Source: Nemertoderma westbladi
Taxonomy: Eukaryota; Xenacoelomorpha; Nemertodermatida; Nemertodermatidae
Assembly (NCBI GenBank): GCA_032718475.1
Contig: JAUCBJ010007214.1
Span: 62,001 to 126,000 of the forward strand
Direction: 5' to 3'
Length of the DNA: 64,000 nt
Shown here: one piece after another, positions 32,131 through 41,900 of the stretch
How positions within the stretch are numbered: the first letter of the stretch is position 1
How the letters are laid out: each line of letters starts with the position of its first letter
Notes under the pieces: generated by a model
The model's input: only the letters and a program-made list of their open reading frames with translations
Told to the model about the DNA's origin: nothing
Databases searched by the model: none
Translations under genes and position numbers: made by a program

Positions 32131-34665
32131 ATGGCGAGTAAGCTGATCAGGAAGAGAAAGGCGGAGTCGGGAGGAAAAGAAATATTGGTGGATTTCACCG
32201 AAAGACACCCGGAGGAGAAGACGAGAGGATACTACGAGAGGTTGGAAAGGGGTCACGCGGCACGAGCGCTGCAGGATCATTTCCGGGAGGCGCACGAACA
32301 GCGGTTGGTCGGGACCTACGGGACGCCGTCGCTGGACAACGCGATCTTCCAACACTTCCACTACGTGGTGAAAGGGGACGAGGCGAAGTTCGGGATTCCG
32401 AAGTATCCGAGGGAATCGCCGAGGAAGGACTGGAAAAGATTCATAGAGTCCGTCAACAGAGGAGGATATATGATCCTAGATGACGAGGGAACCGTGGAAG
32501 ACGAAGCGGGTTCGAGACGAGGAACAGCAGGGTCGGCCAGGACCATACTCTTACATTTGGCAGCGCCAAATGGGGACATCTTCTTATTCGACCTAGGGAC
32601 GTATGGGAAGAAGGACGGGCCGAAATTAGATCGACTACCGAAAGCGGTACAGGTCTTAGTAAGAGAGAAGTCGACGACGAAAGTGGGATCGGCGATCCGC
32701 GAGGACGCGGAGAGGATCATCGGTCCGGACGCCACCAACCTCCTGGATATGCAGAAAGTCTTTATGGCTATGACGGCACCGGATGGATTGGGGGTGGTCG
32801 AGAACTCAGGCCAGTGCGGGGCGGTGGCGATGGGCCAATTATTGGGGCTCGTATGCCACAAACCAATGGATTGGGGGAAGTTTAGGGAAGAATACGGAGC
32901 AGAACTAGCGAACTCGCTGAAGTGGGGAGCGAGACCGGGAAAGCAGGAGGTATATCAGTTTCGCAGAGGAGCGATAAAGGTATATCAGAAGCGATATATC
33001 CTGCAGGAGGACTGGATGATGATAAGTTTACTTAACTTATTCATGACCGTAGTTATCGAAAGAGAACCAGGGGCATTTCTGTTATCGGGATCACCCCTAA
33101 GCTACAGGAGAGCCTTTAAAGTGGCCTTTGACGGTCTGGTAGACCACCCGGGGCTGAAGGGCGAGTCGGTGTACTACAACAGCCGACATCTGGTAGACGG
33201 GGAGACAGACACACCGTATCAGAGATGGGAGCAGCTAGAGATGGATAGACGGGAAGCAAAGCGACTGGAAGAAGTCGCTAGACGGGAGAGGATAGAAGCA
33301 GAGGAGAGGGAAGAGGAGGCCAGGGCACAGAGCTACGGCTTCGAGGAACAGGCGGGCCTAGACGAACTTCATTGGACTTCGTCGGGGAGTTCGGGGGAGT
33401 CTCTAGGGCGAGAATTGGGATGGACGGTGGGATCGCCGAAACAGTCGACGTCGGGGTTGCAAACGATGCCCATGCCAGCGGGCGCCGAGGGCGACCAACC
33501 GCCAAGGAAGTTAAGGGAGCTGGAGGGATGGAGAGCTACGGGCGAGAGCCAAGGCGGGAAGGGACATAGTGGATCCATCGGGATACCGGGATTGGAGACA
33601 CTACCAGAAGAGGAGGACGACGACGACGAGTTCGGAGAGATACCGCCCATCGAGAGGATAGGCCACTCGGACACGGACTGGGTTGGCGGGAGGGTGGTGA
33701 CGGCCAGTGGGGCGAGGGCCTTCTGGAATAGATCCGGCAAGCGGACCTGGGTGCACGAGGGGCCGGCGATGGATTTCGCGGGGAGCACCATCAGGTTGGG
33801 CGAGCAACCGGGAACGGCACCACGGATAGTATTCGGGGAGACAATGCCCGAGAGGGGCGGAGAGATCGACGTGAACAGGGAGAGCAACGTGGAGAAGTTT
33901 GCCTACCAGCGACTCCATAGACCGCGGAGATCGCTTGGGACAAAGGACGAGGTGGGACGCGAGACATTGGTACTCGGCTGCGACTACTGTGGGAGACAGA
34001 CCCATCGGGAAAGCAGCTGCCTATACCGGTTCCAACGGGGAACCTTTTGTCTCTATTGTAGAGAACCAAGTCACAGGATGGGGGCGTGTCCACGGTTGCA
34101 TAACCGATGTCCAAAGTGCCACTTTCGGGGACACTACGGGCGGGAGTGCGACTGGATGAGCGACGAGGAGAAGTTCACGAGGTTCGAGGAGTGGGCCGAC
34201 GTCGGGGCCATGACGCGCCAGCGCATGAAGGCCCAAGAGTTCAAGTGGGGTTTCTTCCTCATAAACCAGGAGACCCACATGGAAATCATAAAGCGAAGGT
34301 TACCGTTTACCTATCAAGAGGTAGCTACGGCGGCATCGTTCGCCGGAGTTATGAACACGCAACGGTACCTGGACAGGTGGACACCAGAGAACCGGAGGGA
34401 GTTTAGGGATTTCTTGGCGGAACACGTGCCAAAGGCAATGAAGATGATTCTATGGGACGCCACACGAGGGAAACAACCAGGCCATTCTGAGGGGCCACCG
34501 GCGAAGCGGTATCGGGCTTTAATAACACCAGCGCCCAAGGAGCCGACGACCGGGATCAGCAAGGAAGTGGCAGCAAAGGTCCGGAAACAGAAAGCGGATG
34601 ATGCCAGAGGAGCAGTGATAACCAAGAAACGGGCCAGGGAAGAGGACGTGAGGAGGAACAGATAA
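32131..34665 (+). CDS. 3' ORF: DEDD 3'-5' exonuclease-like domain plus three CCHC knuckles
   Basis: ATG at 32131 (844 codons). Residues ~100-305 follow the RNase D / EXD1-Egalitarian 3'-5' exonuclease plan. Exo I is ILDDEGT (D117-x-E119), then IFLFDLGTYG and LPKAVQVLV. Exo II is KVGSAIREDAERI (D192), then NLLDMQ (206-208). W-x2-RP is at 265-269, and an exo III-like RYILQED (Y289-x3-E293, D294) follows. Residues ~335-380 and ~490-510 are charged (coiled coil; acidic EEEDDDDEF). Three CCHC knuckles lie at C617-C630, C640-C653 and C660-C673, all C-x2-C-x4-H-x4-C. The C-terminus is basic. It sits between pol and the 3' LTR, where env lies in retroviruses, but has no signal peptide or membrane segment. 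A role in RNA/DNA end trimming or host small-RNA interference is inference. It could be structural, since the exo III residue is atypical. Confidence 0.65.
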   Translation: MASKLIRKRKAESGGKEILVDFTERHPEEKTRGYYERLERGHAARALQDHFREAHEQRLVGTYGTPSLDNAIFQHFHYVVKGDEAKFGIPKYPRESPRKDWKRFIESVNRGGYMILDDEGTVEDEAGSRRGTAGSARTILLHLAAPNGDIFLFDLGTYGKKDGPKLDRLPKAVQVLVREKSTTKVGSAIREDAERIIGPDATNLLDMQKVFMAMTAPDGLGVVENSGQCGAVAMGQLLGLVCHKPMDWGKFREEYGAELANSLKWGARPGKQEVYQFRRGAIKVYQKRYILQEDWMMISLLNLFMTVVIEREPGAFLLSGSPLSYRRAFKVAFDGLVDHPGLKGESVYYNSRHLVDGETDTPYQRWEQLEMDRREAKRLEEVARRERIEAEEREEEARAQSYGFEEQAGLDELHWTSSGSSGESLGRELGWTVGSPKQSTSGLQTMPMPAGAEGDQPPRKLRELEGWRATGESQGGKGHSGSIGIPGLETLPEEEDDDDEFGEIPPIERIGHSDTDWVGGRVVTASGARAFWNRSGKRTWVHEGPAMDFAGSTIRLGEQPGTAPRIVFGETMPERGGEIDVNRESNVEKFAYQRLHRPRRSLGTKDEVGRETLVLGCDYCGRQTHRESSCLYRFQRGTFCLYCREPSHRMGACPRLHNRCPKCHFRGHYGRECDWMSDEEKFTRFEEWADVGAMTRQRMKAQEFKWGFFLINQETHMEIIKRRLPFTYQEVATAASFAGVMNTQRYLDRWTPENRREFRDFLAEHVPKAMKMILWDATRGKQPGHSEGPPAKRYRALITPAPKEPTTGISKEVAAKVRKQKADDARGAVITKKRAREEDVRRNR

Positions 34666-35336
34666 GTTCCCGGAGACGAGGGAATGAGACTGAGACTGGG
34701 AGGTGGTGCGCCTGGAAGGCGCCGCATGTAACGTACGAACTATTAAGTATAAATTTAATTAATGCAAATAACCATATAAGTGCAATTCGTATGTACGTAC
34801 GTAGTGATTAGCAGTAAAATACATACGTTTGGAGTAAGTACTATAGTCATACAACCTTTCTCAATTAGCTACTGGGACTGGGGGACAATTGACTATGGCA
34901 CTATGGACGAGACAACTGACAACTTCACGCTTCTTGAGTGCGACGGCACGGAAGGGGGGGGGGAGGTTCGTCAAGAGAGATAAAACAGTCAAAGTGGGGT
35001 TGAGAATCGGAATAAGAGTGCGAAGTGCGGAGAGAGTGCGAACGCAATTCTAGTGTGGGGGGGGAAGAATAAGAGGCTGAGTGAGGGACGGGGAGGTCCG
35101 GGGGTATGAGAGAGTTAGAGTGAGAGTGAAGGTGGGATAGGGCGAAAGTGTTGGGGAAACAAAGGTCGTGTGAAGAGGTGAGCGCGATCGGCCCGACATG
35201 AGACGCCAGGCACACAGGGTAGCGTTATCATACCCATAGGGGGCGGCCTGGAAAGCCGGCTCCAAGAGAAAAGAATTCCACCCCACACCCGATACTAGAT
35301 CGGGATCCAGCGGGATTGTAGCGCACTTTTAGGTTG
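34666..35336 (+). other. 3' untranslated region of the BEL-like element
   Basis: No supported gene is present between the stop codon of the 3' ORF and the hairpin at 35337. The stretch is purine-rich on the plus strand from about 34950 (GGGGGGGG at ~34959-34966, GAGTGAGAG runs), typical of sequence near a polypurine tract. Confidence 0.55.
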
Positions 35337-35374
35337 ATGCTATCTTCTTACCGGGAAGATAGCATGGGGGGGAG
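35337..35374 (+). promoter_or_regulatory. Hairpin plus polypurine tract before the 3' LTR
   Basis: ATGCTATCTTC (35337-35347) pairs perfectly with GAAGATAGCAT (35355-35365) around a 7-base loop. Directly after it comes GGGGGGGAG (35366-35374), then the LTR's TG. The purine run is the expected primer site for plus-strand DNA synthesis. The abutting 11-bp stem may position RNase H or delimit the primer. Confidence 0.75.
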
Positions 35375-35914
35375 TGTTAGCTTATTCAATCCCGCCAACA
35401 CCCCATAAAGTTGTAAGCCGATAAGCAATATTGGGAGCCGCGAGATTGGGCAATTAACCAACTCGCGCCATCCCAATAAGAGTGGGAAGGAAGCACACAA
35501 TAGAGGGTCAGGGGCCAAACCCCTAACCCAAGGAGAACAGGTGGAGTGAAGGGGAATACTCCACGGGGCGCCAACAAGGGTATTAACCAATCAGAGGGGG
35601 GAATGGCATCGATTGAGTAGCAATTAGGCCAACCGTGCAGTATAGCCACTTGGCAGTAATATTACCTATTCAGTTATCACAGTGCAGCAGTGCTAGCGTA
35701 GGGTACAGCCAATTAGTTTAGTTAGGGGATCACGGGACTTTAGTTACCGTATCCCGCCTTGTACACATTCACATATATCTATATCTTATAACTCTCCTAT
35801 TATACACCGAACTTCAGAACTCAGTCACTTTATTTCATCCTTATACACGGCGGGGACGCGTGGACTAAATTACCACAACCGGATAAATCGGGATCCCTCT
35901 TGGATCCCGTCACA
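35375..35914 (+). repeat. 3' LTR
   Basis: It is 540 bp and matches 23854-24391 except for one C/T change near 35583 and two single-base insertions near 35773 and 35794. The near identity implies a recent insertion. The satellite array begins at the very next base. Confidence 0.92.
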
Positions 35915-38900
35915 CCTTATTAGTGGACTGTTATTGTACCCGTGCTATTTGTGAGTTACCCTTATTAGTGGACTGTTATTGTGCCCGTGCTATTTGTGAG
36001 TTACCCTTATTAGTGGACTGTTATTGTGCCCGTGCTATTTGTGAGTTACCCTTATTAGTGGACTGTTATTGTGCCCGTGCTATTTGTGAGTTACCCTTAT
36101 TAGTGGACTGTTATTGTGCCCGTGCTATTTGTGAGTTACCCTTATTAGTTGACTGTTATTGTGCCCGTGCTATTTGTGAGTTGTCCTTATTAGTGGACTG
36201 TTATTGTGCCCGTGCTATTTGTGAGTTACCCTTATTAGTGGACTGTTATTGTGCCCGTGCTATTTGTGAGTTACCCTTATTAGTTGACTGTTATTGTGCC
36301 CGTGCTATTTGTGAGTTGTCCTTATTAGTGGACTGTTATTGTGCCCGTGCTATTTGTGAGTTACCCTTATTAGTTGACTGTTATTGTGCCCGTGCTATTT
36401 GTGAGTTACCCTTATTAGTGGACTGTTATTGTGCCCGTGCTATTTGTGAGTTACCCTTATTAGTGGACTGTTATTGTGCCCGTGCTATTTGTGAGTTACC
36501 CTTATTAGTGGACTGTTATTGTGCCCGTGCTATTTGTGAGTTACCCTTATTAGTGGACTGTTATTGTGCCCGTGCTATTTGTGAGTTACCCTTATTAGTG
36601 GACTGTTATTGTGCCCGTGCTATTTGTGAGTTACCCTTATTAGTGGACTGTTATTGTGCCCGTGCTATTTGTGAGTTACCCTTATTAGTGGACTGTTATT
36701 GTGCCCGTGCTATTTGTGAGTTACCCTTATTAGTGGACTGTTATTGTGCCCGTGCTATTTGTGAGTTACCCTTATTAGTGGACTGTTATTGTGCCCGTGC
36801 TATTTGTGAGTTACCCTTATTAGTGGACTGTTATTGTGCCCGTGCTATTTGTGAGTTACCCTTATTAGTGGACTGTTATTGTGCCCGTGCTATTTGTGAG
36901 TTACCCTTATTAGTGGACTGTTATTGTGCCCGTGCTATTTGTGAGTTACCCTTATTAGTGGACTGTTATTGTGCCCGTGCTATTTGTGAGTTACCCTTAT
37001 TAGTGGACTGTTATTGTGCCCGTGCTATTTGTGAGTTACCCTTATTAGTGGACTGTTATTGTGCCCGTGCTATTTGTGAGTTACCCTTATTAGTGGACTG
37101 TTATTGTGCCCGTGCTATTTGTGAGTTACCCTTATTAGTGGACTGTTATTGTGCCCGTGCTATTTGTGAGTTACCCTTATTAGTGGACTGTTATTGTGCC
37201 CGTGCTATTTGTGAGTTACCCTTATTAGTGGACTGTTATTGTGCCCGTGCTATTTGTGAGTTACCCTTATTAGTGGACTGTTATTGTGCCCGTGCTATTT
37301 GTGAGTTACCCTTATTAGTGGACTGTTATTGTGCCCGTGCTATTTGTGAGTTACCCTTATTAGTGGACTGTTATTGTGCCCGTGCTATTTGTGAGTTACC
37401 CTTATTAGTGGACTGTTATTGTGCCCGTGCTATTTGTGAGTTACCCTTATTAGTGGACTGTTATTGTGCCCGTGCTATTTGTGAGTTACCCTTATTAGTG
37501 GACTGTTATTGTGCCCGTGCTATTTGTGAGTTACCCTTATTAGTGGACTGTTATTGTGCCCGTGCTATTTGTGAGTTACCCTTATTAGTGGACTGTTATT
37601 GTGCCCGTGCTATTTGTGAGTTACCCTTATTAGTGGACTGTTATTGTGCCCGTGCTATTTGTGAGTTACCCTTATTAGTGGACTGTTATTGTGCCCGTGC
37701 TATTTGTGAGTTACCCTTATTAGTGGACTGTTATTGTGCCCGTGCTATTTGTGAGTTACCCTTATTAGTGGACTGTTATTGTGCCCGTGCTATTTGTGAG
37801 TTACCCTTATTAGTGGACTGTTATTGTGCCCGTGCTATTTGTGAGTTACCCTTATTAGTGGACTGTTATTGTGCCCGTGCTATTTGTGAGTTACCCTTAT
37901 TAGTGGACTGTTATTGTGCCCGTGCTATTTGTGAGTTACCCTTATTAGTGGACTGTTATTGTGCCCGTGCTATTTGTGAGTTACCCTTATTAGTGGACTG
38001 TTATTGTGCCCGTGCTATTTGTGAGTTACCCTTATTAGTGGACTGTTATTGTGCCCGTGCTATTTGTGAGTTACCCTTATTAGTGGACTGTTATTGTGCC
38101 CGTGCTATTTGTGAGTTACCCTTATTAGTGGACTGTTATTGTGCCCGTGCTATTTGTGAGTTACCCTTATTAGTGGACTGTTATTGTGCCCGTGCTATTT
38201 GTGAGTTACCCTTATTAGTGGACTGTTATTGTGCCCGTGCTATTTGTGAGTTACCCTTATTAGTGGACTGTTATTGTGCCCGTGCTATTTGTGAGTTACC
38301 CTTATTAGTGGACTGTTATTGTGCCCGTGCTATTTGTGAGTTACCCTTATTAGTGGACTGTTATTGTGCCCGTGCTATTTGTGAGTTACCCTTATTAGTG
38401 GACTGTTATTGTGCCCGTGCTATTTGTGAGTTACCCTTATTAGTGGACTGTTATTGTGCCCGTGCTATTTGTGAGTTACCCTTATTAGTGGACTGTTATT
38501 GTGCCCGTGCTATTTGTGAGTTACCCTTATTAGTGGACTGTTATTGTGCCCGTGCTATTTGTGAGTTACCCTTATTAGTGGACTGTTATTGTGCCCGTGC
38601 TATTTGTGAGTTACCCTTATTAGTGGACTGTTATTGTGCCCGTGCTATTTGTGAGTTACCCTTATTAGTGGACTGTTATTGTGCCCGTGCTATTTGTGAG
38701 TTACCCTTATTAGTGGACTGTTATTGTGCCCGTGCTATTTGTGAGTTACCCTTATTAGTGGACTGTTATTGTGCCCGTGCTATTTGTGAGTTACCCTTAT
38801 TAGTGGACTGTTATTGTGCCCGTGCTATTTGTGAGTTACCCTTATTAGTGGACTGTTATTGTGCCCGTGCTATTTGTGAGTTACCCTTATTAGTGGACTG

Positions 38901-41900
38901 TTATTGTGCCCGTGCTATTTGTGAGTTACCCTTATTAGTGGACTGTTATTGTGCCCGTGCTATTTGTGAGTTACCCTTATTAGTGGACTGTTATTGTGCC
39001 CGTGCTATTTGTGAGTTACCCTTATTAGTGGACTGTTATTGTGCCCGTGCTATTTGTGAGTTACCCTTATTAGTGGACTGTTATTGTGCCCGTGCTATTT
39101 GTGAGTTACCCTTATTAGTGGACTGTTATTGTGCCCGTGCTATTTGTGAGTTACCCTTATTAGTGGACTGTTATTGTGCCCGTGCTATTTGTGAGTTACC
39201 CTTATTAGTGGACTGTTATTGTGCCCGTGCTATTTGTGAGTTACCCTTATTAGTGGACTGTTATTGTGCCCGTGCTATTTGTGAGTTACCCTTATTAGTG
39301 GACTGTTATTGTGCCCGTGCTATTTGTGAGTTACCCTTATTAGTGGACTGTTATTGTGCCCGTGCTATTTGTGAGTTACCCTTATTAGTGGACTGTTATT
39401 GTGCCCGTGCTATTTGTGAGTTACCCTTATTAGTGGACTGTTATTGTGCCCGTGCTATTTGTGAGTTACCCTTATTAGTGGACTGTTATTGTGCCCGTGC
39501 TATTTGTGAGTTACCCTTATTAGTGGACTGTTATTGTGCCCGTGCTATTTGTGAGTTACCCTTATTAGTGGACTGTTATTGTGCCCGTGCTATTTGTGAG
39601 TTACCCTTATTAGTGGACTGTTATTGTGCCCGTGCTATTTGTGAGTTACCCTTATTAGTGGACTGTTATTGTGCCCGTGCTATTTGTGAGTTACCCTTAT
39701 TAGTGGACTGTTATTGTGCCCGTGCTATTTGTGAGTTACCCTTATTAGTGGACTGTTATTGTGCCCGTGCTATTTGTGAGTTACCCTTATTAGTGGACTG
39801 TTATTGTGCCCGTGCTATTTGTGAGTTACCCTTATTAGTGGACTGTTATTGTGCCCGTGCTATTTGTGAGTTACCCTTATTAGTGGACTGTTATTGTGCC
39901 CGTGCTATTTGTGAGTTACCCTTATTAGTGGACTGTTATTGTGCCCGTGCTATTTGTGAGTTACCCTTATTAGTGGACTGTTATTGTGCCCGTGCTATTT
40001 GTGAGTTACCCTTATTAGTGGACTGTTATTGTGCCCGTGCTATTTGTGAGTTACCCTTATTAGTGGACTGTTATTGTGCCCGTGCTATTTGTGAGTTACC
40101 CTTATTAGTGGACTGTTATTGTGCCCGTGCTATTTGTGAGTTACCCTTATTAGTGGACTGTTATTGTGCCCGTGCTATTTGTGAGTTACCCTTATTAGTG
40201 GACTGTTATTGTGCCCGTGCTATTTGTGAGTTACCCTTATTAGTGGACTGTTATTGTGCCCGTGCTATTTGTGAGTTACCCTTATTAGTGGACTGTTATT
40301 GTGCCCGTGCTATTTGTGAGTTACCCTTATTAGTGGACTGTTATTGTGCCCGTGCTATTTGTGAGTTACCCTTATTAGTGGACTGTTATTGTGCCCGTGC
40401 TATTTGTGAGTTACCCTTATTAGTGGACTGTTATTGTGCCCGTGCTATTTGTGAGTTACCCTTATTAGTGGACTGTTATTGTGCCCGTGCTATTTGTGAG
40501 TTACCCTTATTAGTGGACTGTTATTGTGCCCGTGCTATTTGTGAGTTACCCTTATTAGTGGACTGTTATTGTGCCCGTGCTATTTGTGAGTTACCCTTAT
40601 TAGTGGACTGTTATTGTGCCCGTGCTATTTGTGAGTTACCCTTATTAGTGGACTGTTATTGTGCCCGTGCTATTTGTGAGTTACCCTTATTAGTGGACTG
40701 TTATTGTGCCCGTGCTATTTGTGAGTTACCCTTATTAGTGGACTGTTATTGTGCCCGTGCTATTTGTGAGTTACCCTTATTAGTGGACTGTTATTGTGCC
40801 CGTGCTATTTGTGAGTTACCCTTATTAGTGGACTGTTATTGTGCCCGTGCTATTTGTGAGTTACCCTTATTAGTGGACTGTTATTGTGCCCGTGCTATTT
40901 GTGAGTTACCCTTATTAGTGGACTGTTATTGTGCCCGTGCTATTTGTGAGTTACCCTTATTAGTGGACTGTTATTGTGCCCGTGCTATTTGTGAGTTACC
41001 CTTATTAGTGGACTGTTATTGTGCCCGTGCTATTTGTGAGTTACCCTTATTAGTGGACTGTTATTGTGCCCGTGCTATTTGTGAGTTACCCTTATTAGTG
41101 GACTGTTATTGTGCCCGTGCTATTTGTGAGTTACCCTTATTAGTGGACTGTTATTGTGCCCGTGCTATTTGTGAGTTACCCTTATTAGTGGACTGTTATT
41201 GTGCCCGTGCTATTTGTGAGTTACCCTTATTAGTGGACTGTTATTGTGCCCGTGCTATTTGTGAGTTACCCTTATTAGTGGACTGTTATTGTGCCCGTGC
41301 TATTTGTGAGTTACCCTTATTAGTGGACTGTTATTGTGCCCGTGCTATTTGTGAGTTACCCTTATTAGTGGACTGTTATTGTGCCCGTGCTATTTGTGAG
41401 TTACCCTTATTAGTGACTGTTATTGTGCCCGTGCTATTTGTGAGTTACCCTTATTAGTGGACTGTTATTGTGCCCGTGCTATTTGTGAGTTACCCTTATT
41501 AGTTGATTGTTATTGTGCCCGTGCTATTTGTGAGTTATCCTTATTAGTGGACTGTTATTGTGCCCGTGCTATTTGTGAGTTACCCTTATTAGTGGACTGT
41601 TATTGTGCCCGTGCTATTTGTGAGTTACCCTTATTAGTGGACTGTTATTGTGCCCGTGCTATTTGTGAGTTACCCTTATTAGTGGACTGTTATTGTGCCC
41701 GTGCTATTTGTGAGTTACCCTTATTAGTTGATTGTTATTGTGCCCGTGCTATTTGTGAGTTATCCTTATTAGTGGACTGTTATTGTGCCCGTGCTATTTG
41801 TGAGTTACCCTTATTAGTTGACTTGTTATTGTGCCCGTGCTATTTGTGAGTTATCCTTATTAGTGGACTGTTATTGTGCCCGTGCTATTTGTGAGTTACC

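Larger units (their letters stand above)
23854..35914 (+). mobile_element. BEL/Pao-like LTR retrotransposon with a 3' exonuclease gene
   Basis: The element is bounded by LTRs of 538 and 540 bp that start TGTTAGC and end GTCACA, differ by one substitution and two 1-bp insertions, and frame Gag, aspartic protease, a DUF5641-like pol end and an extra 3' ORF. A polypurine tract abuts the 3' LTR at 35366-35374. DUF1759-like Gag, DUF1758-like protease and DUF5641 are BEL/Pao hallmarks. RT, RNase H and integrase core are absent (deletion between about 29700 and 30440), so it depends on a helper. No obvious TGG-starting primer site follows the 5' LTR. The flanks (GTCTG before, CCTTA after) show no target duplication. 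Confidence 0.8.

Noticed and set aside
33369-33887. Minus-strand ORFs opposite the exonuclease gene
   Set aside because: Composition follows the complement of the acidic/Gly-rich coding strand; no independent evidence.
32131-34665. Env glycoprotein
   Set aside because: Despite the env position there is no signal peptide, membrane anchor or glycoprotein-like cysteine pattern.
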